Positions 41,986 to 51,154 are shown, counted from the first letter of the stretch. The stretch is DNA of 60,380 bases from Pseudomonas ovata (GCF_003131185.1 NZ_QFFU01000034.1:1-60380), one strand, 5' to 3'. A program made the numbers and translations. Notes: generated from the letters alone by a model not told the origin.

Positions 41986-43710
41986 ATGCGCGCGCTTGCA
42001 CCCCTGGCATTGACCCTTCTGATGGCCGGTTGCGGAGACGGCGAATCCCTGCTGCCACCCGACGGCCGCCTGCCGGACGGCGGGCGCTACCGCGGCGAGC
42101 TGGTCAACGGCCTGCTGCAGGGTCAGGGCCGCATCGATTACCCCAACGGCAGTTGGTACGCCGGCCAGTTCGACAACGGCCTGTGGCATGGCCAGGGCGA
42201 ATGGCATGCCAGCAACGGCGATGTGTACAAGGGTGGTTTCGAGCAGGGCCTGTTCAACGGCCAGGGCAGCCTGACCACGCGCAACGGCAGTTACGTCGGC
42301 GGGTTCAAGAAAGGCCGCCGTGACGGCGAAGGCACGCTCAAGGAAAAGGGCGTGTTCTACCGCGGGCAGTTCAAGGCCGACCTCTACGACGGCCCGGGGC
42401 GCCTGGAACTGGATGACGGCAGCCAGTACCAGGGCCAGTTCGTCAAGGGCAAGCCCGACGGCGAAGGCGTGCGCAGCGACGCCAACGGCAACCAGTTCAG
42501 TGGCCGCTTCGTCAACGGGCAGTTGCAGGGCAATGGCACCTTTACCAGTGCCGAGGGCGACCAGTACCTCGGCAACTTTCATGACAACCAGCTCGACGGC
42601 AAGGGGCGCTACGAGAACAGCGAGGGCGACGTCTGGAGCGGCCAGTTCAAGAACGGCGCCCTCACTGGCAAGGGCGAACTGATCGGTGCCGACGGCAGCC
42701 GCTACCAGGGCGAGTTCAACAACTGGCGCTTCATGGGTGAAGGGCATCTGCGCCTGGCCGATGGCAGCACCTATGTCGGCCGCTTTGCCAATGACACCTA
42801 TCAGGGCCCCGGCGTACTGACCCAGGCCGATGGCCGCGTTCTGCGGGGTATCTGGGCCAACGGCCAGCAAGTGCGTGACGAACACGGCAACCTGCTGCCC
42901 GACAGCCTGGAAACCGGCCTGCTGGCTCAGGGTGCGCTGCTCGAAAATGCCCTGAAAGCGGTGCCGGCCTCGACGCCGGCAGTTGAGCTGTACAGCCTGG
43001 TGGTTGGCGGTGATGGCAAGCAGAGCGTGTTCATGCGTGAAGCCGATTACGTCAGTAACCTGTTGAAGACGCGCTTCGGCGCTCGCGGCCAGGTCAGCCT
43101 GGTCAACCATCGCGACCAGATGCAGAACCGACCGCTGGCCACCCGCGAGACCATCAGTCGTGCCGTGCAGACCCTGTCGCAGCGCAGCGGGCCGGAAGAC
43201 CTGATTTTCATCTATCTGACCAGCCATGGCACCTCGGACCACGAACTGGTGCTCGACCAGCCGCGCCTGTCGCTCTCGGACCTGCCCGCCGACGAACTGG
43301 CCGTGCTGCTGGCGCCGCTGAAAAACCGTGACAAGGTCGTGGTGATCTCGGCTTGTTATTCAGGCGGTTTCATTGCGCCGCTCAAGGATGAACGCACCCT
43401 GGTGATCACCGCCTCGCGGGCGGACCGGGTGTCGTTCGGCTGCTCCGAGGAGGCCGACTTCACTTACTTTGGCGATGCACTATTTGCCAAGGCGCTGGTC
43501 GAAACAGATGACTTGAAACAAGCGTTCGAACACGCCAGCGCCTACGTCGCCCAGCGTGAGATCGAAGACAATTTCGAAGCGTCCGAACCCCAGATGTGGG
43601 CACCGAAGGGGGTGATTGCCCGCTGGCAATTGTTGCGCAAACATCAGGCAGAACGAGCACTGACCACAACGCTGATACGCAAGGATGCGAACACCTCAAG
43701 TAGCCGTTAG
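41986..43710 (+). CDS. MORN-repeat C13-peptidase-like lipoprotein
   Basis: A 574-residue protein with lipobox LMAGC (Cys 16). About ten to twelve MORN repeats of roughly 23 residues follow (residues 30-295; e.g. YAGQFDNGLWHGQGEW). A caspase-fold/C13 (legumain-like) domain (about 335-520) has His in YLTSHGTSDH (H414) and Cys in SACYSGGF (C457), so the catalytic dyad is intact. A C-terminal charged tail follows. It is probably a periplasmic lipoprotein hydrolase or protease; the substrate is unknown. From memory, P. aeruginosa encodes equivalent parts at the same locus. Confidence 0.87.
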   Translation: MRALAPLALTLLMAGCGDGESLLPPDGRLPDGGRYRGELVNGLLQGQGRIDYPNGSWYAGQFDNGLWHGQGEWHASNGDVYKGGFEQGLFNGQGSLTTRNGSYVGGFKKGRRDGEGTLKEKGVFYRGQFKADLYDGPGRLELDDGSQYQGQFVKGKPDGEGVRSDANGNQFSGRFVNGQLQGNGTFTSAEGDQYLGNFHDNQLDGKGRYENSEGDVWSGQFKNGALTGKGELIGADGSRYQGEFNNWRFMGEGHLRLADGSTYVGRFANDTYQGPGVLTQADGRVLRGIWANGQQVRDEHGNLLPDSLETGLLAQGALLENALKAVPASTPAVELYSLVVGGDGKQSVFMREADYVSNLLKTRFGARGQVSLVNHRDQMQNRPLATRETISRAVQTLSQRSGPEDLIFIYLTSHGTSDHELVLDQPRLSLSDLPADELAVLLAPLKNRDKVVVISACYSGGFIAPLKDERTLVITASRADRVSFGCSEEADFTYFGDALFAKALVETDDLKQAFEHASAYVAQREIEDNFEASEPQMWAPKGVIARWQLLRKHQAERALTTTLIRKDANTSSSR

Positions 43711-43772
43711 GCGCCGTGGCATCGCCGCTTGGCCATGAGTGTCTAGGCTGTAAGCAGCAAGGGAGAAATTTT

Positions 43773-44414
43773 ATGTACCTGACGCCGCAACATATTCTGC
43801 TGGCCGGCGCCACCGGCCTGACCGGCGAGCACTTGCTCGATCGTCTGCTCAGCGAACCGACAGTCAGCCGCGTGCTGGCCCCGACCCGCCGACCGCTGGC
43901 CCGCCACGCCCACCTGGAAAACCCGGTCGGCGAACTGGCCACCCTGCTGCCGACCCTGGATGGCCGCGTGGACATCGCCTATTGCTGCCTGGGCACCACG
44001 ATCAAGCAGGCCGGCTCGCAAGAGGCATTCCGGGCGGTCGACCTGGACCTGGTGGTGGCCTTTGCCGAGCGCGCCCGTGCCCTGGGTGCCCGCCATTTGC
44101 TGGTGATCAGCGCGATTGGCGCCGATCCGAAGTCGAGCGTGTTCTATAACCGCATCAAGGGCGAAATGGAGCAGGCGCTGATTGATCAGGCCTGGCCGCA
44201 GTTGACCCTCGCCCGCCCTTCGCTGCTGGTGGGCAATCGCACCGAAACCCGCTGGACCGAGCAACTGGCCGCGCCCATTGCCAAGCTGATCCCCGGCAAA
44301 TATGGCGCCATCGAGGCTTGCAGCCTGGCACGGGCCTTGTGGCGGCTGGCGCTTGAAGAACAGGACGGGATCCGGATCGTGGAGTCCGATGAGCTGCGCA
44401 AACTGGGGAAATAG
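43773..44414 (+). CDS. NAD(P)-binding Rossmann protein, HTATIP2/YbjT-like
   Basis: A 213-residue atypical short-chain reductase with the N-terminal dinucleotide loop GATGLTGEHLLDRLL, CCLGTTIKQAGS, LLVISAIGAD and YNRIKGEMEQAL, the signature of the HTATIP2/oxidoreductase family. The SD AGGGAGA precedes the ATG at 43773. The metabolic role is unknown. It is followed by a 9-bp hairpin and convergent ubiX. Confidence 0.82.
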   Translation: MYLTPQHILLAGATGLTGEHLLDRLLSEPTVSRVLAPTRRPLARHAHLENPVGELATLLPTLDGRVDIAYCCLGTTIKQAGSQEAFRAVDLDLVVAFAERARALGARHLLVISAIGADPKSSVFYNRIKGEMEQALIDQAWPQLTLARPSLLVGNRTETRWTEQLAAPIAKLIPGKYGAIEACSLARALWRLALEEQDGIRIVESDELRKLGK

Positions 44415-44427
44415 GCGATTCGCTGTA

Positions 44428-44449
44428 CCGGGTCGCATGAGCGACCCGG
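44428..44449. terminator. Hairpin between convergent genes
   Basis: CCGGGTCGC and GCGACCCGG pair perfectly around ATGA, between the Rossmann-protein gene and ubiX. No T-run on either side. Confidence 0.45.
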
Positions 44450-44455
44450 CAACGA

Positions 44456-45082
44456 TCAGTCACTGCCCATATGGTGCTCGCCCCAGCGCGGCAGCATGTC
44501 CTGGGGAATGTTCAGCAGGTTGAGAATGCGCGCCACCACGAAATCCACCAGGTCGTCGATGGTCTGCGGCTGGTGGTAGAAGCCAGGGGATGCCGGCAGG
44601 ATGGTCGCGCCCATGTTCGACAGCTTGAGCATGTTTTCCAGGTGAATGCTGGAGTACGGCGCCTCGCGCGGCACCAGGATCAGCGTGCGGCGCTCCTTGA
44701 GGCTGACATCGGCGGCGCGTTCGATCAGGTTGTTGCAGGCACCGCTGGCAATCGCCGACAAGGTGCCGGTGGAGCATGGCACCACCACCATTGCAGCCGG
44801 CGCGCCGGAGCCCGAGGCCACCGGCGACATCCAGTCATCACGACCGTAGACACGAATCTGGCCGGCAGCCGCGCCGGTGTACTCGGTCAGAAAGGCCTGC
44901 ATCATCGCCGACTTGGGCGGCAGGCGAACGTCGGTCTCGGTGGCCATGACCAGTTGCGCGGCCTTGGAAATCAGAAAATGCACCTCGCGGTCCTCGCGCA
45001 CCAGGCAGTCCAGCAGGCGCAGGGCGTATTGCGCCCCGGACGCGCCGGTCACCGCCAGGGTAATGCGCTCCGGACCGCTCAT
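44456..45082 (-). CDS. ubiX: Flavin prenyltransferase UbiX
   Basis: Makes prenylated FMN for UbiD-type decarboxylases (ubiquinone synthesis). The 208-residue protein has the FMN-binding VTGASGAQYALRLLD, VVVPCSTGTLSAIASG, the LVPREAPYSSIHLENML motif and PASPGFYHQPQTIDDLVDF. It overlaps mpl by 4 bases (ATGA), hence coupling. Confidence 0.95.
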   Translation of the reverse strand: MSGPERITLAVTGASGAQYALRLLDCLVREDREVHFLISKAAQLVMATETDVRLPPKSAMMQAFLTEYTGAAAGQIRVYGRDDWMSPVASGSGAPAAMVVVPCSTGTLSAIASGACNNLIERAADVSLKERRTLILVPREAPYSSIHLENMLKLSNMGATILPASPGFYHQPQTIDDLVDFVVARILNLLNIPQDMLPRWGEHHMGSD

Positions 45083-46428
45083 TGCAGCGCCTCGGCCAGC
45101 TTGCCATGCAGCCCGCCAAAGCCGCCGTTGCTCATGATCACCACATGGGTGCCGGGCTGCGCCTGGCTCTTGACCCGGGCGATGATGGCTTCCAGGGAGT
45201 CACAGACCACCGCCGGCACCGCGCATTGGGCGGCCGTGGCGCCCAGGTCCCAGCCGAGGTTGGCAGGCGCATACCAGACCACCTGATCGGCCTGTTGCAC
45301 GCTTTCGGGCAGGCCGTCACGGTGCGCACCCAGCTTCATGGAGTTGGAGCGTGGTTCGATGACAGCGATGATCGGCGCGTCGTTGACCTTCTTGCGCAGC
45401 CCGTCCAGCGTCGTGGCAATGGCCGTGGGGTGATGGGCAAAGTCGTCGTAAAGGGTGATGCCATTGACCTGGGCCACCACTTCCATGCGTCGCTTGACGC
45501 TCTTGAAGGCACTCAAGGCCTGGACGCCCTGGGTCGGCAGTACGCCGACATGGCGGGCGGCGGCCAGGGTCGCCAGGGCATTGGCGACGTTGTGCTGGCC
45601 GGTCAATGGCCACTCGACCACACCTTGCACCTGATCGTCGAACAGCACCTCGAAACGCGAACCGTCTTCGCTGAGCAGGCGTGCCTGCCACTGGCCACCC
45701 TGGCCTGTGGTCTGCACCGGCGTCCAGCAGCCCATCTGTAACACGCGCTGCAAGGCGGTCTCGGTGGTGGGGTGGATCACCAGCCCTTCGCTGGGAATGA
45801 TGCGCACCAGATGATGGAACTGGCGCTCGATGGCCGCCAGGTCGGGGAAGATGTCGGCGTGATCGAACTCAAGGTTATTGAGGATTGCGGTGCGCGGGCG
45901 GTAGTGCACGAACTTGGAACGCTTGTCGAAGAAAGCGCTGTCGTATTCGTCAGCCTCGACCACGAAGAACGGTGTGTCGCCCAGGCGCGCCGACACCGTG
46001 AAGTTCTGCGGAATGCCACCGATCAGGAAGCCCGGTGCCATCCCGGCGTGTTCCAGTACCCAGGCCAGCATGCTGCTGGTGGTGGTCTTGCCATGCGTAC
46101 CGGCCACCGCCAGGACCCAGCGGCCCTGCAACACATGGTCGGCCAGCCATTGCGGCCCGGAGACATACGGCAGGCCGCGGTTGAGCACGTATTCCACGGC
46201 CGGATTGCCGCGCGACAGCGCGTTGCCGATCACCACCAGGTCCGGTGCCGGGTCCAGTTGCTCAGGGTCGTAGCCCTGGGTCAGTTCGATGCCCTGAGCC
46301 TGCAACTGCGTGCTCATCGGCGGATAGACGTTGGCGTCGGAGCCGGTGACACGGTGTCCCAGTTCCTTGGCGAGGACCGCCAGCGAGCCCATGAACGTGC
46401 CGCAGATACCAAGAATATGAATATGCAT
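45079..46428 (-). CDS. mpl: UDP-N-acetylmuramate:L-alanyl-gamma-D-glutamyl-meso-diaminopimelate ligase
   Basis: Murein recycling ligase that attaches recovered tripeptide to UDP-MurNAc. The 449-residue Mur-ligase protein has HIHILGICGTFMGSLA, the ATP loop VAGTHGKTTTSSML, VEADEYDSAFFDKRSKF and DDFAHHPTAI. The ATG at 46428 is preferred over one at 46434 because it starts the Rossmann strand. It is upstream partner of ubiX. Confidence 0.95.
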   Translation of the reverse strand: MHIHILGICGTFMGSLAVLAKELGHRVTGSDANVYPPMSTQLQAQGIELTQGYDPEQLDPAPDLVVIGNALSRGNPAVEYVLNRGLPYVSGPQWLADHVLQGRWVLAVAGTHGKTTTSSMLAWVLEHAGMAPGFLIGGIPQNFTVSARLGDTPFFVVEADEYDSAFFDKRSKFVHYRPRTAILNNLEFDHADIFPDLAAIERQFHHLVRIIPSEGLVIHPTTETALQRVLQMGCWTPVQTTGQGGQWQARLLSEDGSRFEVLFDDQVQGVVEWPLTGQHNVANALATLAAARHVGVLPTQGVQALSAFKSVKRRMEVVAQVNGITLYDDFAHHPTAIATTLDGLRKKVNDAPIIAVIEPRSNSMKLGAHRDGLPESVQQADQVVWYAPANLGWDLGATAAQCAVPAVVCDSLEAIIARVKSQAQPGTHVVIMSNGGFGGLHGKLAEALQ

Positions 46429-46552
46429 GACCACCTCGAAAATCGTTCGCGCAGGTTAGCCCAGCGACCATTAAATCGCACCCTGTGTTTGTGCGCTGTA
46501 TCGACCGCATCTACGCCTAAAGTTCAGCTTCGGGCGCCGGCTTTATGGCCTA

Positions 46553-46586
46553 CGCTTGAGGACTGCATGAATCAAACGCTCAAGCG
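46553..46586. promoter_or_regulatory. Inverted repeat upstream of the aldehyde dehydrogenase gene
   Basis: CGCTTGAG and CTCAAGCG are perfectly inverted with 18 bases between, 43 bases before the ATG at 46629. A regulator-binding site or leader hairpin is possible. Confidence 0.4.
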
Positions 46587-46596
46587 ACAGTCCCAG

Positions 46597-46608
46597 AACA
46601 AGAACGAA
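46597..46608 (+). promoter_or_regulatory. Possible Hfq/Crc catabolite-repression motif
   Basis: AACAAGAACGAA matches the AANAANAA catabolite-activity motif used by Hfq/Crc in Pseudomonas and lies about 20 bases before the start codon, next to the SD. The match is short, so this is suggestive only. Confidence 0.4.
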
Positions 46609-46628
46609 CCCGCTCAGGAGGCAACACC

Positions 46629-48149
46629 ATGCGTTACGCTCATCCCGGTACCGAAGGCGCCATCGTCAGCTACAAGGAGCGCTATGGTAACTACATCGGC
46701 GGCGAGTTCGTCGCGCCGGTCAAGGGTCAGTACTTCACCACCACCTCGCCGGTCAACGGCCAGCCGATCGCCGAATTCCCCCGCTCCACGGCCGAAGACG
46801 TCGACAAGGCACTTGATGCCGCGCATGCCGCTGCCGATGCCTGGGGCGCCACCTCGGTGCAGGCCCGCTCGCTGGTGCTGCTGAAGATTGCCGACCGCAT
46901 CGAGGCCAACCTGGAAGTCCTGGCGCTGACCGAGACCTGGGACAACGGCAAGGCCATCCGCGAAACCCTCAACGCCGACATTCCGCTGGCCGCCGACCAT
47001 TTCCGCTATTTTGCCGGTGCCCTGCGCGCCCAGGAAGGCAGCGCCGCCGAGATCGACGGCAACACTGTGGCCTACCACATTCACGAGCCGCTGGGCGTGG
47101 TCGGGCAGATCATCCCGTGGAACTTCCCTATCCTGATGGCGGCCTGGAAACTGGCCCCGGCCCTGGCCGCCGGCAACGCCGTGGTGCTCAAGCCGGCCGA
47201 GCAGACGCCGCTGGGCATCACCGTGCTGATGGAACTGATCGGCGACCTGCTGCCACCGGGCGTGCTCAACGTGGTCCAGGGCTTTGGCCGCGAGGCCGGT
47301 GAAGCACTGGCCAGTAGCAAGCGCATCGCCAAGATCGCCTTTACCGGCTCGACCCCGGTCGGCTCGCACATCATGAAACTGGCCGCCGAGAACATCATCC
47401 CGTCGACCGTGGAGCTGGGCGGCAAGTCGCCGAACGTGTTCTTCGAAGACATCATGAGCGCAGAGCCGGAATTCATCGACAAGGCCGCCGAGGGCCTGGT
47501 GCTGGCATTCTTCAACCAGGGCGAGGTCTGCACCTGCCCGTCGCGCGCCCTGGTGCAGGAATCGATCTATCCACAGTTCCTCGAGGTGGTGCTCAAGAAG
47601 ATCCAGCAGATCAAGCGTGGCGACCCTCTGGACACCGACACCATGGTCGGCGCCCAGGCCTCGCAGCAACAGTTCGACAAGATCCTGTCGTACCTGGACA
47701 TTGCCCGTGATGAAGGGGCCGAGCTGCTGACCGGCGGCAAGGTCGAATCCCTGCAAGGCGACCTGGCCACCGGCTACTACATCCAGCCGACCCTGCTCAA
47801 GGGCACCAACAAGATGCGCGTGTTCCAGGAGGAGATCTTTGGCCCGGTGGTCAGCATCACCACGTTCAAGGACGAAGCCGAGGCCCTGGCGATTGCCAAC
47901 GACACCGAGTTCGGCCTCGGTGCCGGGGTCTGGACCCGCGACATCAACCGCGCCTACCGCATGGGTCGCGGCATCAAGGCCGGCCGGGTGTGGACCAACT
48001 GCTATCACCTGTACCCGGCGCACGCCGCCTTCGGCGGCTACAAGAAGTCTGGCGTTGGTCGTGAAACCCACAAGATGATGCTCGATCACTATCAGCAGAC
48101 CAAGAACCTGCTGGTGAGCTACGACATCAACCCCCTGGGCTTCTTCTAA
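46629..48149 (+). CDS. NAD-dependent aldehyde dehydrogenase (AldB/ExaC-like)
   Basis: A 506-residue ALDH with GQIIPWNFPILMAAWKLAPA, KPAEQTPLG, FTGSTPVGSHIM, the general-base Glu in VELGGKSPN and catalytic Cys 301 in GEVCTCPSR. The GEVCTCPS form and the FPRSTAEDVDKALDAAHAA start are typical of acetaldehyde/short-chain aldehyde dehydrogenases (AldB, ExaC). In P. aeruginosa I recall a regulator gene (EatR) between mpl and this gene; it is absent here. SD AGGAGG is strong. Confidence 0.92.
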   Translation: MRYAHPGTEGAIVSYKERYGNYIGGEFVAPVKGQYFTTTSPVNGQPIAEFPRSTAEDVDKALDAAHAAADAWGATSVQARSLVLLKIADRIEANLEVLALTETWDNGKAIRETLNADIPLAADHFRYFAGALRAQEGSAAEIDGNTVAYHIHEPLGVVGQIIPWNFPILMAAWKLAPALAAGNAVVLKPAEQTPLGITVLMELIGDLLPPGVLNVVQGFGREAGEALASSKRIAKIAFTGSTPVGSHIMKLAAENIIPSTVELGGKSPNVFFEDIMSAEPEFIDKAAEGLVLAFFNQGEVCTCPSRALVQESIYPQFLEVVLKKIQQIKRGDPLDTDTMVGAQASQQQFDKILSYLDIARDEGAELLTGGKVESLQGDLATGYYIQPTLLKGTNKMRVFQEEIFGPVVSITTFKDEAEALAIANDTEFGLGAGVWTRDINRAYRMGRGIKAGRVWTNCYHLYPAHAAFGGYKKSGVGRETHKMMLDHYQQTKNLLVSYDINPLGFF

Positions 48150-48169
48150 GGCACGCTGCCATTGATCTG

Positions 48170-48191
48170 AAGCGGTCTGACAAACCGCTTT
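48170..48191 (+). terminator. Hairpin downstream of the aldehyde dehydrogenase gene
   Basis: AAGCGGT and ACCGCTT pair around 7 bases, followed by TAGATTG. A weak intrinsic terminator. Confidence 0.45.
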
Positions 48192-48275
48192 AGATTGCGC
48201 TTTCTAAAGCCAGCAGGCAGCATCGAACCGTTGCCCGAAATGCGCATCAGCCCATAGCGAAGTTGAGGCCTCCCC

Positions 48276-48734
48276 ATGCGGATCATCAAAGCCACGCTGG
48301 AACATCTGGACCTGCTGACGCCGTTGTTCGTGAAATATCGCGAATTCTACGGTGAGCTGCCCTTCCCGGATTCGTCACGGGACTTTCTTGAAAAACGGCT
48401 ACGCCGTGACGAGTCGGTCATCTACCTGGCTCAACCCAATGACGATGACACCCGACTGCTGGGTTTTTGCCAGCTGTACCCAAGCTACTCGTCGCTGTCC
48501 CTCAAGCGTGTGTGGATCCTGAACGACATCTACGTCGCCGAGGACGCCCGGCGTCAACTGGTGGCCGATCACCTGATGAAACACGCCAAGAAGATGGCCA
48601 AGGAGACCCAGGCCGTGCGCATGCGGGTGTCGACCAGCATCGACAATGAAGTGGCGCACAAGGTTTACGAATCCATCGGTTTCAAGGAAGACACCCAGTT
48701 CAAGAACTACGTGCTGCCTATCAGCGAACGCTGA
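48276..48734 (+). CDS. GNAT-family N-acetyltransferase
   Basis: A 152-residue acetyltransferase fold: MRIIKATLEHLDLLTPLFVK start, LGFCQLYPSYSSLSLKRVW beta-bulge strand, the acetyl-CoA loop region VAEDARRQLVADHLMKHAKK and a C-terminal NEVAHKVYESIGF motif. Acceptor substrate unknown. The 267-base gap to dedA holds a probable dedA promoter only. Confidence 0.88.
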   Translation: MRIIKATLEHLDLLTPLFVKYREFYGELPFPDSSRDFLEKRLRRDESVIYLAQPNDDDTRLLGFCQLYPSYSSLSLKRVWILNDIYVAEDARRQLVADHLMKHAKKMAKETQAVRMRVSTSIDNEVAHKVYESIGFKEDTQFKNYVLPISER

Positions 48735-48918
48735 TCGCCGCCTTTTAGCCTTATCCGCTCGTCGACTGCGGTTCGCTCATATTCAGGGGCGAACCCCGTT
48801 CATCCCCCCTGCCTGCTCAAGGCGCAAGACGAAGCCGGAATCCGTTGGCCCGGATCGCTTGCATCAATCTGTAACCACCCCTCACATCTGGTTACGCCCT
48901 ATTGAGCAGTTCTGCCTC

Positions 48919-48924
48919 TATAAT
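48919..48924 (+). promoter_or_regulatory. Putative -10 box of dedA-mtfA
   Basis: A perfect TATAAT followed by GCCGCGCG lies 78 bases before the dedA ATG. No clear -35 element. Confidence 0.45.
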
Positions 48925-49001
48925 GCCGCGCGTCTGCTCTCGTCGTTTTCTGCGTTATCGACATCGGCGGTCTTAATCACGCTGATTGCCCAGGTACTCA
49001 A

Positions 49002-49649
49002 ATGGATTTCAACCCGCTTGACCTCATCCTGCATCTCGATGCCTACCTCGACCTGCTGGTAACCAATTACGGTGCCTGGATCTACGCGATCCTGTTTCTG
49101 GTGATCTTCTGCGAGACGGGCCTGGTGATCATGCCCTTCCTGCCTGGCGATTCGCTGCTGTTCATCGCTGGCGCCGTGGCGGCCGGCGGCGGCATGGACC
49201 CGGTATTGCTGGGCGGGCTGTTGATGCTCGCGGCGATCATGGGCGACAGCACCAACTACGTCATTGGCCGAACGATGGGCGAGAAGCTCTTCAACAAGCC
49301 CAATTCGAAGATTTTCCGTCGCGATTACCTGGTGCGCACGCACCTGTTCTATGAGCGCCACGGCGGCAAGACCGTGACGATGGCGCGCTTTCTGCCGATC
49401 CTGCGCACCTTCGCGCCGTTCGTCGCCGGTGTTGCCCACATGCCTTACCTGCGCTTTTTCACCTTCAGCGTGCTGGGTTCGATCCTGTGGGTCGGCAGCC
49501 TGGTGACCCTGGGGTATTACTTTGGCAATGTGCCGTTCATCAAGAAACACCTCACGCTGATGGTGCTGGTGATCATCCTGGTGTCGTTGCTGCCCATGCT
49601 GATCGGTCTGGTACGCAGTCGCTTTGGCCGTTCGGCGGACGCACGCTGA
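49002..49649 (+). CDS. DedA-family membrane protein
   Basis: A 215-residue inner-membrane protein, with family motifs FCETGLVIMPFLPGDSLLF, MGDSTNYVIGRTMGEKLF and ARFLPILRTFAPFVAGVA. Recent work on DedA members implicates them in recycling undecaprenyl phosphate or phospholipid scrambling. It is followed after 4 bases by the mtfA-like gene. Confidence 0.9.
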   Translation: MDFNPLDLILHLDAYLDLLVTNYGAWIYAILFLVIFCETGLVIMPFLPGDSLLFIAGAVAAGGGMDPVLLGGLLMLAAIMGDSTNYVIGRTMGEKLFNKPNSKIFRRDYLVRTHLFYERHGGKTVTMARFLPILRTFAPFVAGVAHMPYLRFFTFSVLGSILWVGSLVTLGYYFGNVPFIKKHLTLMVLVIILVSLLPMLIGLVRSRFGRSADAR

Positions 49650-49653
49650 GGCC

Positions 49654-50481
49654 ATGTGGTCATTCGCCAAATGGCGCCGGCAACGCATTCTGGACCGGCA
49701 CCCCGTGCCGGCGCCGCTCTGGCAGCAGGTGCTGCAGCACTTGCCGATTCTGGATGGCTTGAGCGAACAGCAACTGGAGTGGCTACGTGACGCCTGCGTG
49801 CTGTTTCTGCAAGACAAGCACCTGACCCCCTTGGCGGGCGTGACCCTGAATGATGAGCAGCGCTTGTTCCTGGCCGCCCAGGCGCAGCTGCCGCTGCTCA
49901 ACCTCGGCGACCTGAACTGGTACAAGGGCTTTCACGAGCTGGTGATCTACCCCGACGATTTCCTCAGCCCCCAGCGCTATCGCGATGCCAGCGGCATTGA
50001 ACACCAATACGATGGCGAGCACAGTGGTGAGGCCTGGTATCAAGGCCCTGTGATCCTGGCCTGGTCAGGGATCGAGTCGAGCGGTGGTTGGGATGCCTAT
50101 AACCTGGTGATCCATGAGCTGGCGCACAAGCTCGATATGCTCAATGGCGACGCCAACGGCCTGCCACCCCTGCACCGAAGCATGTCCATCAGTGACTGGG
50201 CCTGCGCCATGCAAACGGCGTTCGATGACCTCAACCGGCAACTGGACGCCCATCCCGAGGCCGAGACGGTCATCGACCCTTACGCCGCCGAGAACCCGGC
50301 CGAGTTCTTTGCGGTCACCAGCGAGTATTTCTTTACTGCGCCAGACCTGTTGCATGAAGCCTATCCGGCGGTTTACGGGCAACTTGGGCAGTTCTATCGC
50401 CAGGATCCGTTGTCACGCCTGAAAAACCTGCAACAGCTTGATCCGGCCTACCGGACGGTGACCTCTACGCCTGATGGATAA
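49654..50481 (+). CDS. mtfA: MtfA-like zinc peptidase (M90 family)
   Basis: A 275-residue cytosolic protein of the MtfA family with the zinc motif HELAHKLDMLNG (HExxH) near residue 157 and the downstream AENPAEFFAVTSEYFF glutamate region. In E. coli MtfA binds Mlc and modulates glucose PTS expression; Pseudomonas targets are unknown. The ATG at 49654 is 4 bases from the dedA stop. Confidence 0.9.
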   Translation: MWSFAKWRRQRILDRHPVPAPLWQQVLQHLPILDGLSEQQLEWLRDACVLFLQDKHLTPLAGVTLNDEQRLFLAAQAQLPLLNLGDLNWYKGFHELVIYPDDFLSPQRYRDASGIEHQYDGEHSGEAWYQGPVILAWSGIESSGGWDAYNLVIHELAHKLDMLNGDANGLPPLHRSMSISDWACAMQTAFDDLNRQLDAHPEAETVIDPYAAENPAEFFAVTSEYFFTAPDLLHEAYPAVYGQLGQFYRQDPLSRLKNLQQLDPAYRTVTSTPDG

Positions 50482-50494
50482 TGCCCCACGCATG

Positions 50495-50521
50495 GCAAGG
50501 CACCTGGAATATGCCTATAAT
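50495..50521 (+). promoter_or_regulatory. Putative sigma70 promoter of ppa
   Basis: TGGCAA and TATAAT are spaced by 17 bases, with the -10 box ending 62 bases before the ppa ATG. Confidence 0.45.
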
Positions 50522-50583
50522 CCGGGCCACTTTTTGGCGGTTTGCGTCAAAAACTGTCTGTTCAACTATGGGGACCAAGTCCA

Positions 50584-51111
50584 ATGAGCTACAGCAAGAT
50601 TCCGGCTGGCAAAGACGTGCCAAACGACATCTACGTCGCGATCGAAATCCCGGCCAACCATGCGCCGATCAAGTACGAGATCGACAAGGACACCGACAGC
50701 CTGTTCGTTGACCGTTTCATGGCCACCCCCATGTTCTACCCGGCCAACTACGGCTTCATCCCCAACACCCTGGCCGACGACGGTGACCCGCTGGACGTGC
50801 TGGTCGTGACCCCTTACCCGGTGACGCCAGGCTCGGTGATTCGCGCCCGTCCGGTCGGCATCCTGCACATGACCGACGACGGCGGCGGCGATGCCAAGGT
50901 TATCGCGGTTCCGCACGACAAACTGACCCAGCTGTATGTCGACGTGAAGGAATACACCGACCTGCCACCGCTGTTGCTGGAGCAGATCAAGCACTTCTTC
51001 GAGAACTACAAGGACCTCGAAAAAGGCAAGTGGGTCAAGATCGAAGGCTGGGGCAACGCTGATGCTGCCCGCGCCGAAATCCAGAAGTCGGTCGAAGCCT
51101 TCAAGGGCTGA
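50584..51111 (+). CDS. ppa: Inorganic pyrophosphatase (family I)
   Basis: Cytosolic Mg-dependent hydrolysis of pyrophosphate. The 175-residue protein has KYEIDKDTDSLFVDRF, YPANYGFIPNTL, the metal-binding DDGDPLDVLV and the C-terminal KDLEKGKWVKIEGW motifs of family I. Monocistronic, ended by a long hairpin at 51124. Confidence 0.97.
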   Translation: MSYSKIPAGKDVPNDIYVAIEIPANHAPIKYEIDKDTDSLFVDRFMATPMFYPANYGFIPNTLADDGDPLDVLVVTPYPVTPGSVIRARPVGILHMTDDGGGDAKVIAVPHDKLTQLYVDVKEYTDLPPLLLEQIKHFFENYKDLEKGKWVKIEGWGNADAARAEIQKSVEAFKG

Positions 51112-51123
51112 TCGGTTTGTGCG

Positions 51124-51154
51124 GCTCGAAGTGCCCTGCGGGGCGCTTCGAAGC
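51124..51154 (+). terminator. Long hairpin downstream of ppa
   Basis: GGCTCGAAGTGCCC pairs with GGGCGCTTCGAAGCC with one bulge and one G-T pair around a short loop. No T-run follows. The remaining gap to 51428 holds a palindrome before the next gene and nothing else that I can support. Confidence 0.45.
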
